The notes under the pieces are model-generated. The model had not been told where the DNA came from, did no database searches, and was given only the letters and a program-made list of their open reading frames with translations. A program made the translations under genes and the position numbers. A stretch of 50,559 nucleotides of DNA from an uncultured Kangiella sp. (GTDB lineage: Bacteria > Pseudomonadota > Gammaproteobacteria > Enterobacterales > Kangiellaceae): contig CATNCP010000021.1 in NCBI GenBank assembly GCA_950096615.1, forward strand, positions 1-50,559. Direction: 5' to 3'. Of the stretch, positions 25,053 through 33,422 are shown one piece after another (position 1 is the first letter of the stretch; every line of letters begins with the position of its first letter).

Positions 25053-27245
25053 TTAAAAAACTTCCTGCGGGTCAACATCTATAGACCAACGTACTTTACG
25101 CGCGCTGGTAAGTTGCTCCAACGTCGGCGTGATTGGCGTTAAGGCATTTTGTAATGCTTTACGCTCAGGGTGTTGCACCATCAATTGCGCTCGCATCTTC
25201 CCCGCTCGTTTCGGCATGGGCGCGGGGAAGGGGCCGTAAACGGTAAGGCCGCTATGACTGAGCTGCTGCTTGACCTCATTCAAAAAGGTCATCGGCATTT
25301 CTAAAGTGCTAGCCTCGGCGCGGAAAATTGCCATGGCTGCGTAAGGCGGAAGTTGTGCTTCTTGCCGTTCTTCGAGAACTTTTTGACTTAAGGTTTGGTA
25401 GTCCTGAGTAAATAGGTTGACCAAGAGCGGATGATCCGGGTGGTGGGACTGAATCACCACTTCACCTTTTATGTCTTTCGAGCGACCAGCTCTCCCCGCG
25501 ACTTGAGTTAAAAGTTGCGCCGTGCGTTCAGTAGCACGAAAGTCCGCGCTGAATAAACAACCATCGGTATCAACAACACCAACAAGCGATAGCTTGGGGA
25601 AGTGGTGGCCTTTGGCGAGCATTTGGGTGCCGATAAGAATATCAATTTCGTTATTTTTGATCGCCTGAACAAAGTGTTGCATCGAATCTTTGCGACGCGT
25701 GCTGTCTCGATCAATTCGAGCGACGGCTTTATCGGGGAATAGCTCGGTTAAGGCTTCTTCCAAGCGCTCAGTACCCAGGCCGACCGGGTTAAGCTGTGGC
25801 GACTGACACTCTGGGCAACGTTTTGGGGTAAAGACCTGCTTGTCACAATGATGACAATGAAGGCGTTTGAATTTTTGATGATAAGTCATGTGGCGATCGC
25901 AGCGCTGACAGTCCGCGATCCAGCCACATTCATGACACATCAATGTTGGTGCAAATCCTCGACGGTTGAGGAAGACCATGCACTGCTGTCCTTGATCTAG
26001 GTGGCGACGCATATTATCAATTAATGGTTGTGACAGGCCATGGTTAAGGTGGCGTTGTCTAACGTCTAATACCTTTATGTGTGGTGGTTTTGCATCGCCC
26101 GCCCGCTTGGTTAAGCGAACCAGTTCGAGTTTTCCTTGTTGCACATTATGTAATGACTCCATTGACGGTGTGGCACTGCCAAGAATAATGGGGGTCTGTT
26201 CGTATTGAGCCCTGACTAAGGCCAGATCACGTGCGGAATAACGAAAGCCTTCCTGCTGTTTATAGGATAGGTCATGCTCTTCATCGACAATAATTAAGCC
26301 TGGTTTGGCTAATGGAGTAAATAAGGCAGAGCGAGTACCGATAATAATAGAGAGCTTGCCCTCGCGAGCTTTGAGCCAAATATTTAAACGTTGCTTATCC
26401 GTCAGGCCGGAATGCAGCATGGCAATGGGAACGTTAAAGCGGCGCTCGATGCGTTTAACGGTTTGTGGCGTTAGCCCGATTTCTGGCACTAACATTAATA
26501 CCTGCTTGTGATTCGAGAGCACTTGTTGAATCAACTGCATATAAACTTCGGTTTTACCGCTACTAGTAACGCCATCAATAAGGAAGCCTTTAAAAGTGTC
26601 TAGATGCGGCTTCATTGTGTTAATCGCAGACTGCTGCTCCTCATTGAGCTCTAAGCGATTGTCATAAGACGAGCTAGGTTCGTAAATAGAGCTTGTTTCA
26701 TAAGCGCTTTTAAGCAACCAGCCTTTTTCCTCAAAGGTTTTAAGGTAAGAGGGGATGAAGTCATGATTGGCCAACTGTGCTTCAGTTAAGACGCCGTTAC
26801 AATCTAAGCAAAGTTGAAACAGTTGCTGTTGCTTAACGGCATTTTTACGGAGCTTGGGGATGGCATCACGCCCCTCTGGCGTTAGGCTCCATTGCCATTC
26901 AGGTTCGAGTTCTGCAGCTTGGCCCTTATTTAACAACGTGGGAAGGCAGGCTGAAAATACCTCGCCTATCGGGTACTGATAGTAGCTAGCGGCAAACTTG
27001 ATGAGCTTGAATAATTGCGCTGGTAGTATGCACTCACTATCGATAGTTTGCTTTATGTACTTAAGTTTTTTGGGATCGACAGGCGTTTGATCTGCAAGAG
27101 ACAAAACGGTGGCTACTAAAGTTTGGCGACCAAACGGCACCTCAACGCGACTGCCCACAGCAGGAGCCTGCCCCTGATATAGGTAATCAAATGTTCTTCT
27201 TAGCGGTGTCGGTACCGCCAGTCTCGCTACGGGCTGCTGAAACAT
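25053..27245 (-). CDS. priA: Primosomal replication restart helicase PriA
   Basis: The 730-residue 3'-5' DNA helicase that reloads the replisome at stalled forks. The N-terminal 3'BD is recognisable from A-V-P-T-P-L-R-R-T-F-D-Y and G-S-R-V-E-V-P-F-G. Walker A is G-V-T-S-S-G-K-T-E (near residue 226), the helicase motif II D-E-E-H-D follows, and eight zinc-binding cysteines occur in C-H-E-C, C-x-x-C, C-H-H-C and C-P-E-C pairs near 440-480. Motif VI (Q-V-A-G-R-A-G-R) and the C-terminal domain are complete. Usual length. In Pseudomonas argS lies between priA and the SPOR gene, as I recall; here it is absent. Confidence 0.97.
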   Translation of the reverse strand: MFQQPVARLAVPTPLRRTFDYLYQGQAPAVGSRVEVPFGRQTLVATVLSLADQTPVDPKKLKYIKQTIDSECILPAQLFKLIKFAASYYQYPIGEVFSACLPTLLNKGQAAELEPEWQWSLTPEGRDAIPKLRKNAVKQQQLFQLCLDCNGVLTEAQLANHDFIPSYLKTFEEKGWLLKSAYETSSIYEPSSSYDNRLELNEEQQSAINTMKPHLDTFKGFLIDGVTSSGKTEVYMQLIQQVLSNHKQVLMLVPEIGLTPQTVKRIERRFNVPIAMLHSGLTDKQRLNIWLKAREGKLSIIIGTRSALFTPLAKPGLIIVDEEHDLSYKQQEGFRYSARDLALVRAQYEQTPIILGSATPSMESLHNVQQGKLELVRLTKRAGDAKPPHIKVLDVRQRHLNHGLSQPLIDNMRRHLDQGQQCMVFLNRRGFAPTLMCHECGWIADCQRCDRHMTYHQKFKRLHCHHCDKQVFTPKRCPECQSPQLNPVGLGTERLEEALTELFPDKAVARIDRDSTRRKDSMQHFVQAIKNNEIDILIGTQMLAKGHHFPKLSLVGVVDTDGCLFSADFRATERTAQLLTQVAGRAGRSKDIKGEVVIQSHHPDHPLLVNLFTQDYQTLSQKVLEERQEAQLPPYAAMAIFRAEASTLEMPMTFLNEVKQQLSHSGLTVYGPFPAPMPKRAGKMRAQLMVQHPERKALQNALTPITPTLEQLTSARKVRWSIDVDPQEVF

Positions 27246-27504
27246 ATGCTTAGTATGACGAATTGATTGCTAAAGAGTAGGAGCAATTAGATGGATTGGC
27301 AACTGTAAATTGATTGGCCGTGAATAGCTAGTGTTAGTTGATTGCTTTGCAGAGCATGGAGGTAGACTTAGCTGGTCAGACTTGTTGTTGTAAAAAAATC
27401 TGATAATGTATGCCTACAAGATTTACTAATGAATAATAATTAAAAGCACAAGATATTCTAATATTAAGCAATATACGAATTTCAAATGAGAAGGGGGGAG
27501 TGGT

Positions 27505-27837
27505 ATGAAAATAGGTAGTATCGCGTTTTTAGCGGGTTTAGCTGTAGCGGTAATCGGCGGCTTTATCAGTGTCAGCTGGTTTCCATTATTGTTAGTAGTA
27601 ATTGGGCTAGTGGTAGGTTTGTTGAATGTTGCTGGCAGCGAAACAAAAGGTTTCTTGATCGCTTGTATTGCATTTTTAATGGCTTCGACGGCAATTTACC
27701 CATTAGAGCAGGCGCTGAATAGTTTTGCTGGCCTAGGAACCATCATTGGTTCAATCATGCACAATATTGGTTATATGGTGGGAGCCGCGACATTAATTGT
27801 TGCCATTAAAGCTCTGTTTGAGATGAGCAAAGATTAA
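27505..27837 (+). CDS. Small hydrophobic membrane protein, function unknown
   Basis: A 110-residue protein made almost wholly of four membrane segments (about 4-21, 24-40, 48-66 and 78-103) with few charges and the short loops A-G-S-E-T-K-G and Y-P-L-E-Q-A-L. I do not recognise the family. It has a very strong ribosome-binding site (a run of G's, GGGGGGAG) and its own downstream terminator, so it appears to be a real, well-translated single gene. The 259 bases upstream, back to priA, show no other feature I can support. Confidence 0.75.
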   Translation: MKIGSIAFLAGLAVAVIGGFISVSWFPLLLVVIGLVVGLLNVAGSETKGFLIACIAFLMASTAIYPLEQALNSFAGLGTIIGSIMHNIGYMVGAATLIVAIKALFEMSKD

Positions 27838-28233
27838 TAAGAATAACGACTTATAATAGTAATAATAAACTGTAACCTTAAGCGGCTTTATGCCGCTTTT
27901 TTTATGCGAGCGTCAAAAAACGATGTTTTTGTTCACCATTCCCCTACTGCTTGATTCGATATTTCTATTGTTATGTGACAAAAATTGTCACCAAGTGTCG
28001 GAAATTTATACAGTTCTAGTCTTGTAATGCAATGTTGGATTATTTACAGTTACCGGAATTTATATCAGATAATTCTATAAGTTGTTGATCTGCCGTGCCT
28101 TGAGCCGAACCAATGCAAAAAAAGGTCAAAAAATGAGCATTTAATGCAGATATGACTTATAATTTAACCAAAATGTGTGATACAGTTCGCATCCGTTGCC
28201 CATCGAGCACTTTTTATCCAAAGGGGACTTAGT
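27838..28233. other. Intergenic region before the chaperone-usher operon
   Basis: This 396-base gap holds the terminator of the preceding gene (27880-27904) and then A+T-rich DNA leading to the fimbrial-type operon. A TATAAT-like hexamer at 28158-28163 is the best -10 candidate, with no good -35; the ribosome-binding site AAGGGGA lies at 28221-28227. No gene or RNA is recognised. Confidence 0.55.
27880..27904 (+). terminator. Terminator of the small membrane protein gene
   Basis: Stem AAGCGGC/GCCGCTT with a short TTTAT loop and a run of seven or more T's on the plus strand, 43 bases after the stop codon. Confidence 0.9.
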
Positions 28234-28779
28234 ATGAATTTCTTGAAAAAATCTGTACTTGTAGCTGGTTTAGCTACAGGTTTATTCGCAACAACTTCTT
28301 CTCACTCAGCCACATTAGACGTGGATGTAGATGTCACGATTCCTGACGTTTTAATCTTATACGCCTACACTGACATCGATTTAGACTTCGCTGCTGGCGA
28401 ATTCGCGGCGTTGTTAGACTCTAGCTGTACTTCGGAAGATTGTTCTTCAGCGATTACCGCTACTGAATCAGGTTCAATCGCTTCAGGCGCTGTTGATTTA
28501 GGTATTTCATCTGATCTTTCAACAACAGGTACATCGGCTAACATTAATATCCAAAACAGTTGGGCGGTTCGTGCACTAGGTTATGGTACCTTTAACGCAT
28601 CAGTTGCTGATAATGGCAGCGAATCAGCGGTATCAAATTTGGATATTTCTCCAGCAAGTGGTACGCCTTCAATGTCAGCTACAGCTGGCGATGTCTCGTT
28701 TGACGTTGACCTAACGTCTAGCGATTTAGATGATGGTTTGCTTGAAGCTAACTACACCATCACAGTAACTGGCTCATAA
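28234..28779 (+). CDS. Putative major fimbrial/surface structural subunit of a chaperone-usher operon
   Basis: A 181-residue secreted protein. ATG 28234 is chosen because AAGGGGA lies seven bases upstream and a signal peptide follows at once (M-N-F-L-K-K-S-V-L-V, cleavage after S-H-S-A, residue 26); an in-frame upstream start would destroy it. The mature protein is strongly acidic, rich in Ser/Thr/Asp/Ala with predicted beta-strands (D-V-D-V-D-V-T-I-P-D), and has only two cysteines (65 and 70). No classical FimA motif is visible. Its first place in an operon with a chaperone and usher, and a terminator-like hairpin right behind it, suggest the abundant subunit. Function is inferred from context. 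Confidence 0.65.
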   Translation: MNFLKKSVLVAGLATGLFATTSSHSATLDVDVDVTIPDVLILYAYTDIDLDFAAGEFAALLDSSCTSEDCSSAITATESGSIASGAVDLGISSDLSTTGTSANINIQNSWAVRALGYGTFNASVADNGSESAVSNLDISPASGTPSMSATAGDVSFDVDLTSSDLDDGLLEANYTITVTGS

Positions 28780-28804
28780 TCTCATCCGATTATCGAGAAG
28801 AGTG

Positions 28805-29422
28805 ATGATAAGTTTACGGAAAAAGCCGGGCCTTATGTGTTCGGCTTTTTTTGTCTTATCGGCTGCATACTGGACTCCAGCGGAAGCTAGAGTCGATTGT
28901 TATGCGCTTGATGAATCGCTTAGCGTGTCTCGGAATGATGTCGCTACTGGTGGCGGTGGAGCCCAGAAATCTTTTGCAATCCCTGGCAGCCAGTCTAGCC
29001 TCATAATAAACGGTAATGTAGATCTAAATATTGAATCAGACATTGCAGGTTTTGCACATGGCATCGTGACCAAGCAAACTGAGTTTGTGTGGCAGGTTGA
29101 TGTGTATTTTGAAGGGAACTCTAATGACTTCATTACAGCGGACTACCAGTTTAATGGCCTCAACCTTGGTGATAATCGAATTTGCAGCTCACCAACCTCA
29201 TGCATCGACGTTACTTCAGTGAATAGACTGAATAGTCAACGTCAAGTACTGACATTTTGGGGCTTCCGGGTTGGTATTAGAACTCGAGAAAGTATCCAGT
29301 TAACACTTGATTTAACTAATGCCAGGGATAGTGGCGTATATAATGGCAATCTGCAGGTAGAGTTATTTCGTGGCTCAGATCCCAACGGTGGAGATCGTCG
29401 TAATTTAACTTGTAATAACTAA
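28805..29422 (+). CDS. Secreted protein of the chaperone-usher operon, putative minor subunit
   Basis: A 205-residue exported protein I do not recognise by family. The signal peptide spans about residues 1-28 (M-I-S-L-R-K-K-P-G-L then C-S-A-F-F-V-L-S-A, cleavage near A-E-A). The mature chain is predicted beta-rich, with a Gly run (A-T-G-G-G-G-A), and cysteines near the start of the mature part, in the middle (I-C-S-S-P-T-S-C) and near the C-terminus. A second in-frame GTG lies one codon upstream; the ATG fits slightly better. It lies between the major subunit and the chaperone, so a tip, base or adaptor subunit is the natural guess. Its first codons contain a terminator-like hairpin (28820-28852). 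Confidence 0.6.
   Translation: MISLRKKPGLMCSAFFVLSAAYWTPAEARVDCYALDESLSVSRNDVATGGGGAQKSFAIPGSQSSLIINGNVDLNIESDIAGFAHGIVTKQTEFVWQVDVYFEGNSNDFITADYQFNGLNLGDNRICSSPTSCIDVTSVNRLNSQRQVLTFWGFRVGIRTRESIQLTLDLTNARDSGVYNGNLQVELFRGSDPNGGDRRNLTCNN
28820..28852 (+). terminator. Intra-operon intrinsic terminator/attenuator inside the second gene
   Basis: A perfect 9-bp stem AAAAAGCCG (28820-28828) / CGGCTTTTT (28842-28850) with a 13-base loop and a seven-T run ending at 28852. It lies 41 bases after the first gene's stop codon and overlaps codons 6-16 of the second gene, which the T-run uses for Phe-Phe of the signal peptide. It could end many transcripts after the first gene. Confidence 0.65.
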
Positions 29423-29433
29423 ATGGGAAGAGG

Positions 29434-30306
29434 GTGTATTCTTTGAACGCTTTGAATGTTGTTAAGTTATTGACTATATGGGTTTTTTTGCTGATTAGCT
29501 CAGTAGATGTTGGAGCTGCCAGTAAAAAAGGACTACAGCCTCAATTAGCTATTTCTCCTTCTAGAATCGTACTAGAGTCTGATGAAGTTAATGCGACTAA
29601 AAGCGTGACGGTATTGAATTTAGGCTCGAAACCCATGCAGGTCGAAGTGTCAGTGCAAAACTGGGATTTTGATGAAGACAATAATTACCGAGCTTTACCC
29701 CCGACGCCACAGAGTCTGGATCAGTGGTTGATCATTAATCCTGTTCGCTTGACCATTCCGGCGAAAGGGCAACAAACCGTTCGCATGGCGGTGCGCCCAA
29801 AAGCTAAGCCAGAAGATGGCGAACACCGAGCCATGGTATTTTTTAAACAGCTACGTGCAGAAGAAGCTAAGGGCGTAAATGTCCTATTCAATGTTGGCGT
29901 TCCTGTTTATGCATTTTTTGGTGATGTGAAGCGTGAAGCGGCGGTTCACAGTATGACCTTTAATAAAGAGAATCACACTTTTAACTTCGACATTACCAGT
30001 AGTGGCAATACTTACGTTCGCCCTGAAGGTTTTTACATGATTGTGGACGCTGACGAAGCAACTGAGCAAGAGATTTTGCAGCGTTTGAATGGTGAGAACG
30101 GTGAAGTTAAAGGAGATAAACCATTCGCGAGTGGAAAGGTTACTTCGAAGCCTGTGTTTGCAGGGGAGCGTCGTAAAGTAGAAGCAGCTATTACTTTAAA
30201 AGAAGATATTAAGAAGGCCTTATCCAGTCAGTATGCTCTAGCTGTAAAGATCGACGTTGCTGGGACTTTATTTGAAAAAGTCTATTATATTCAGCAAGAT
30301 AAGTAA
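29434..30306 (+). CDS. PapD-like periplasmic pilus chaperone
   Basis: A 290-residue exported protein with a signal peptide (hydrophobic stretch about 10-26, cleavage near V-G-A-A-S). The mature part begins L-A-I-S-P-S-R-I-V-L-E-S and has a PapD-type first immunoglobulin domain: V-T-V-L-N-L-G-S-K-P-M-Q-V-E-V, then L-I-I-N-P-V-R-L-T-I-P-A-K-G-Q-Q-T-V-R, as in fimbrial chaperones. A second beta-rich domain with a charged insert (about 205-235) follows. Such chaperones hold subunits by donating a strand until the usher takes them. Start is uncertain: GTG 29434 or TTG 29443, the latter better spaced from AGAGG. It is 11 bases after the preceding gene. Confidence 0.8.
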   Translation: MYSLNALNVVKLLTIWVFLLISSVDVGAASKKGLQPQLAISPSRIVLESDEVNATKSVTVLNLGSKPMQVEVSVQNWDFDEDNNYRALPPTPQSLDQWLIINPVRLTIPAKGQQTVRMAVRPKAKPEDGEHRAMVFFKQLRAEEAKGVNVLFNVGVPVYAFFGDVKREAAVHSMTFNKENHTFNFDITSSGNTYVRPEGFYMIVDADEATEQEILQRLNGENGEVKGDKPFASGKVTSKPVFAGERRKVEAAITLKEDIKKALSSQYALAVKIDVAGTLFEKVYYIQQDK

Positions 30307-30314
30307 TTGTCGTT

Positions 30315-32969
30315 ATGCTGCGTTTAGGGATTTATAGCCTATTAGGGATTGCCTTATTGGTGCAGCCAATATTGGCGCTTGCCAAGCCCGCGCCTCGTGA
30401 AAATTTTGATTCTGAGTCCGAATATCTGGCTTATCATAGCCCGCGCCAGCTGGATAGTTCCTTGTTTCAAAACTCTTGGGAAGCTAGCTCATCCAGCTCA
30501 AACACTTCTTTGGGTTACGAAAAAATTCTTGTGGGGTTAGAAGTCCGCGGTAAGGAACTAATCGCCTTAGATATCGTTAAATCCGAGCAAGATTACTTAA
30601 TTCCTATCGAGCAAGTTTTTCCGGTTATTGGTGCCAGCTATCAAGTAAAGCAAGGAATTATGACCGTCAGTGTGCCGGGTGCTGATGTCGATATCTCCAT
30701 GCGTCATGCTTATAAAATCGATGGTGAATTATGGATTGGTTTAGAAACTTTAAACCAATACTTAAAAGTGAATGGGCGCTTCGACCCAACAAAATATGCC
30801 TTAACCTTTTTACCGCCTTGGTCAGATCGAAGTACTGCCGACATTCAGGAAGAAGGCAGCGTGCCAGACGTTGAGTACCACCCTGATACTTTTAGTGTGC
30901 GACAGCTGCGTCTCTCACATGAAGTCTATGCCGAAAAAGACGGTGGGCCACTGGACTTTAATTCAACAGGTGAGCGTAGCGAGGTACTCAGTAGTGGAGC
31001 CGCTTGGGGCGGGTCTTGGTTAGTCGAAGCAGAAAAAAACACTTCAGACGATTGGAAGCTTGATGAGTACTTCTGGCTTAGCCGAAGTGAGCGCTCACAA
31101 TGGCTGTTAGGAAAGCAAACAGTGAGTCCTTCAGTGGTGTCGCCAACGGTAACCATTACCGGTGCACAGTACTTTTATAGCAATCAAGACATTCCTTATG
31201 ACCCGTATCAAGACATCAGTCAATCTCGATTTTTTAGGGAGCTCGGTTCTTCGGTTCAGAAAATCCGAGGCACGGCTGAAGCCGGGACGATTGCTCAGCT
31301 GTATGTCAATAATCAGCTCATTGGCGAAACGTTTGTGCGTCTAGATGGTACCTATGATTTTGGAGAGGTGCGTTCAGAGTCAGGGCTATATAACGAGCTT
31401 GAGGTGGTGATACTGGATGCCGTAAGTCGCACCGAGTTAGAGCGTCAAAATAAAACCAGAGTTAGCTCCGACAGTTTATTAAGTAAGGGGCAGATGGTAA
31501 CCAGCGCCGCGTTCGGTAAAAAAGGCAACTGGCTAGACCCTGATTTTGAGGATCAGGGTGAAGCTGGGATGTTTCTATATCGTTATGGCTTAACAGACGA
31601 AACAACGGTTGAAGCCGGATATTTACTGGATGATCTCGATACCAAAACTGCCGGAGTCGCATCGTCATTGGGCAGTCACTTCGTTGGAGCTTATCGTGCT
31701 TCATGGCGAAATAACGCTAATACCCAACAACTTGAGCTAGATGGGAGCGGCGATAATTGGCGCATGACAACCTTTGTGAGAGAGCAAGAAGCTAGCTTTT
31801 TTGAGCAGGATGATAGTGATTCAACAACGGCCAACGGTTATTTTTATTACACCCCAGACCCCAGTTTACGTTTGGAGTTAATCGGGCGTTATCAAGATCG
31901 CGAAGACATCCCTGAGGATAGAGTAAGTTTCGTAAAGCCAGGTGTCTTCTATAGCCCCACTAATAACTTCTCGCTAGCGATGCGACCTGATTTCGATGGC
32001 GCTTACCGTACAGAATTATACTACCGACCCAGTTTCGGTTCCCGCTTTCGTGTGACGCATAAGCCTGATGAGCAAACCATCCGCTTCGATCATAACTTTA
32101 ATGATAAGTACCAAGGCTATATGTCGGGGCGCATGTACCAAGATACGATTGACGGCAGAAACTATGAAAACACCATCATAGAGTCGGCAGCGGGTTTCTA
32201 CTGGCAGCCAAACGACTGGACCAGTTATGACCGATTCAGGTTTGAGTTAAATCATTCCAATCAATACGGCACGGGATTATTTGCCGAATACCGTACTCAG
32301 TTAATGTCTGGCGTGTATTTAGATGTGCGACTTAGAGACGCGGATCCACAGTTTGATGGTGGTTTTTCAGCATTTGCCCGTGTTTCTATGGACTTTGCTG
32401 TCGCTGGCGATAAATTTGTGCCTGCGACTCATCGCAATAGTTACAATACGCAAGGTACGATTGCTGGAACCTTAAACACTGGAAGTGACGAGTGCGATTT
32501 AGAGCATGTCAGCGTTCTCATTAATGGCGCAAACTATAAGGTGCCAGTACAAGGTTGTACTTTCTATTTGGAAAAGGTCACGCCGGGTGTACACCGAGTA
32601 TCGCTGGATGGTGAGTTTTTGCCGATTGAGCTGGTGCCTGATACCAAGAGTTATGTGGTTGAAGTGGCGGCCTCATCGGTGACGCGGATAGACTTCGATA
32701 TGCAGGCTAAGTACAGTGCCGCTGGACGAGTGACAGATACTCAGGGGCGCCCTGCTTTGGAGCAGAAAGTCTTGCTGAAAAACAGCGACGGTGTCGTTAT
32801 GATGCAGACGTATACTGACCAGTTTGGCTATTTCCGAGTAGATAGCCTGAGTAATGGCCGTTATCAGCTGGAAGTGCTGGATGTCAGTGGCCAAGTGATA
32901 TCGCAGCGAGAGTTTGATATTGAGGATGATTTTCTGTTTGGTGTGGATTTAACCATTCCAGCGCAGTAA
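30315..32969 (+). CDS. Outer-membrane usher-like protein with C-terminal regulatory-like domain
   Basis: An 884-residue outer-membrane protein. A signal peptide (1-23) leads to an N-terminal region with small beta repeats (V-G-L-E-V-R-G-K-E-L and D-G-E-L-W-I-G-L-E), then usher-like elements: I-R-G-T-A-E-A-G-T-I-A-Q-L-Y-V-N (plug-type motif) and a long strand-rich barrel (about 390-700) with many Tyr/Arg/Asp pairs. The C-terminal part has a Cys pair (near D-E-C-D-L and V-Q-G-C-T) and a carboxypeptidase-regulatory-like beta domain at about 800-884 (G-R-V-T-D-T-Q-G-R-P-A). Canonical FimD/PapC ushers lack this last domain. Same order as chaperone-usher operons; most like alternative (non-FimD) usher types. 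It starts 8 bases after the chaperone. Confidence 0.75.
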   Translation: MLRLGIYSLLGIALLVQPILALAKPAPRENFDSESEYLAYHSPRQLDSSLFQNSWEASSSSSNTSLGYEKILVGLEVRGKELIALDIVKSEQDYLIPIEQVFPVIGASYQVKQGIMTVSVPGADVDISMRHAYKIDGELWIGLETLNQYLKVNGRFDPTKYALTFLPPWSDRSTADIQEEGSVPDVEYHPDTFSVRQLRLSHEVYAEKDGGPLDFNSTGERSEVLSSGAAWGGSWLVEAEKNTSDDWKLDEYFWLSRSERSQWLLGKQTVSPSVVSPTVTITGAQYFYSNQDIPYDPYQDISQSRFFRELGSSVQKIRGTAEAGTIAQLYVNNQLIGETFVRLDGTYDFGEVRSESGLYNELEVVILDAVSRTELERQNKTRVSSDSLLSKGQMVTSAAFGKKGNWLDPDFEDQGEAGMFLYRYGLTDETTVEAGYLLDDLDTKTAGVASSLGSHFVGAYRASWRNNANTQQLELDGSGDNWRMTTFVREQEASFFEQDDSDSTTANGYFYYTPDPSLRLELIGRYQDREDIPEDRVSFVKPGVFYSPTNNFSLAMRPDFDGAYRTELYYRPSFGSRFRVTHKPDEQTIRFDHNFNDKYQGYMSGRMYQDTIDGRNYENTIIESAAGFYWQPNDWTSYDRFRFELNHSNQYGTGLFAEYRTQLMSGVYLDVRLRDADPQFDGGFSAFARVSMDFAVAGDKFVPATHRNSYNTQGTIAGTLNTGSDECDLEHVSVLINGANYKVPVQGCTFYLEKVTPGVHRVSLDGEFLPIELVPDTKSYVVEVAASSVTRIDFDMQAKYSAAGRVTDTQGRPALEQKVLLKNSDGVVMMQTYTDQFGYFRVDSLSNGRYQLEVLDVSGQVISQREFDIEDDFLFGVDLTIPAQ

Positions 32970-32985
32970 AGCAGTGGCCTATGGC

Positions 32986-33014
32986 TTGATCTTAGCCTTA
33001 ATGGCGCGTACAAT
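32986..33014 (+). promoter_or_regulatory. Sigma-70-type promoter of rpmE
   Basis: TTGATC (32986-32991), exactly 17 bases, TACAAT (33009-33014). The start near 33021 gives a leader of about 90 bases before the rpmE ATG. It begins 17 bases after the usher stop codon, so rpmE does not depend on the operon upstream. Confidence 0.65.
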
Positions 33015-33021
33015 CGCGCTT

Positions 33022-33111
33022 CCTAAATATTCGAGTGGTGTTTGGCGTAGCGGGCTTCTAATGAAGTAAGGCTATAGCCCAAATGGCGACTCCAATGAAG
33101 AGAGATGAATT
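33022..33111 (+). promoter_or_regulatory. rpmE mRNA leader with overlapping hairpins
   Basis: A long leader for a ribosomal protein gene. GGGCT (33052-33056) can pair with AGCCC (33076-33080), enclosing a CTTC-TAAT-GAAG hairpin, while GGCTATAGCC near 33070-33079 is itself self-complementary, so alternative structures compete. L31 is known to control its own mRNA in E. coli; whether this is such a leader is inference. Confidence 0.4.
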
Positions 33112-33324
33112 ATGAAACAAGGTATCCACCCAGAATACAAAGCGATCAAAGCAACTTGTAGTTGTGGTAACGTCATTGAAGTTGGTTCAGCAGGTTCTGA
33201 CATCAGCTTGGATGTATGCTCTGCATGTCACCCATTCTATACTGGTAAGCAGAAAATGGTTGATTCAGGCGGTCGTGTTGATCGTTTCCGTAAGCGTTTC
33301 GGTAGCCGTTCACTTAATAAGTAA
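33112..33324 (+). CDS. rpmE: 50S ribosomal protein L31 (zinc-binding, RpmE type)
   Basis: A 70-residue ribosomal protein, N-terminus [10 protein letters not shown] and C-terminus R-F-R-K-R-F-G-S-R. The four zinc ligands are Cys16, Cys18, Cys36 and Cys39, so this is the zinc-containing (C+) paralogue rather than the zinc-free YkgM form. L31 links the two ribosomal subunits. A GAGAGAT ribosome site precedes ATG 33112. Independently transcribed, with a terminator just after. Confidence 0.98.
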   Translation: MKQGIHPEYKAIKATCSCGNVIEVGSAGSDISLDVCSACHPFYTGKQKMVDSGGRVDRFRKRFGSRSLNK

Positions 33325-33370
33325 TTGCTGCGTAACCCTTACAGATAGCTCTTGCAGAAAGAGTTGTAAT

Positions 33371-33401
33371 AAAAAAAGCACCTCGAAAGGTGCTTTTTTT
33401 A
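33371..33401. terminator. Bidirectional terminator between rpmE and mrcA
   Basis: A stem AAAGCACCT/AGGTGCTTT with a CGAA loop, seven A's on the left and seven T's on the right. It ends both convergent genes, rpmE (plus) and mrcA (minus). Confidence 0.9.
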
Positions 33402-33422
33402 TGTCTGTATATTTGCGTCAAA

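Noticed and set aside
32995-33025. GCGCG-TACAAT-CGCGC hairpin as a terminator of the usher operon
   Set aside because: No T-run follows, and TACAAT is better explained as the -10 box of the rpmE promoter with exact 17-base spacing.
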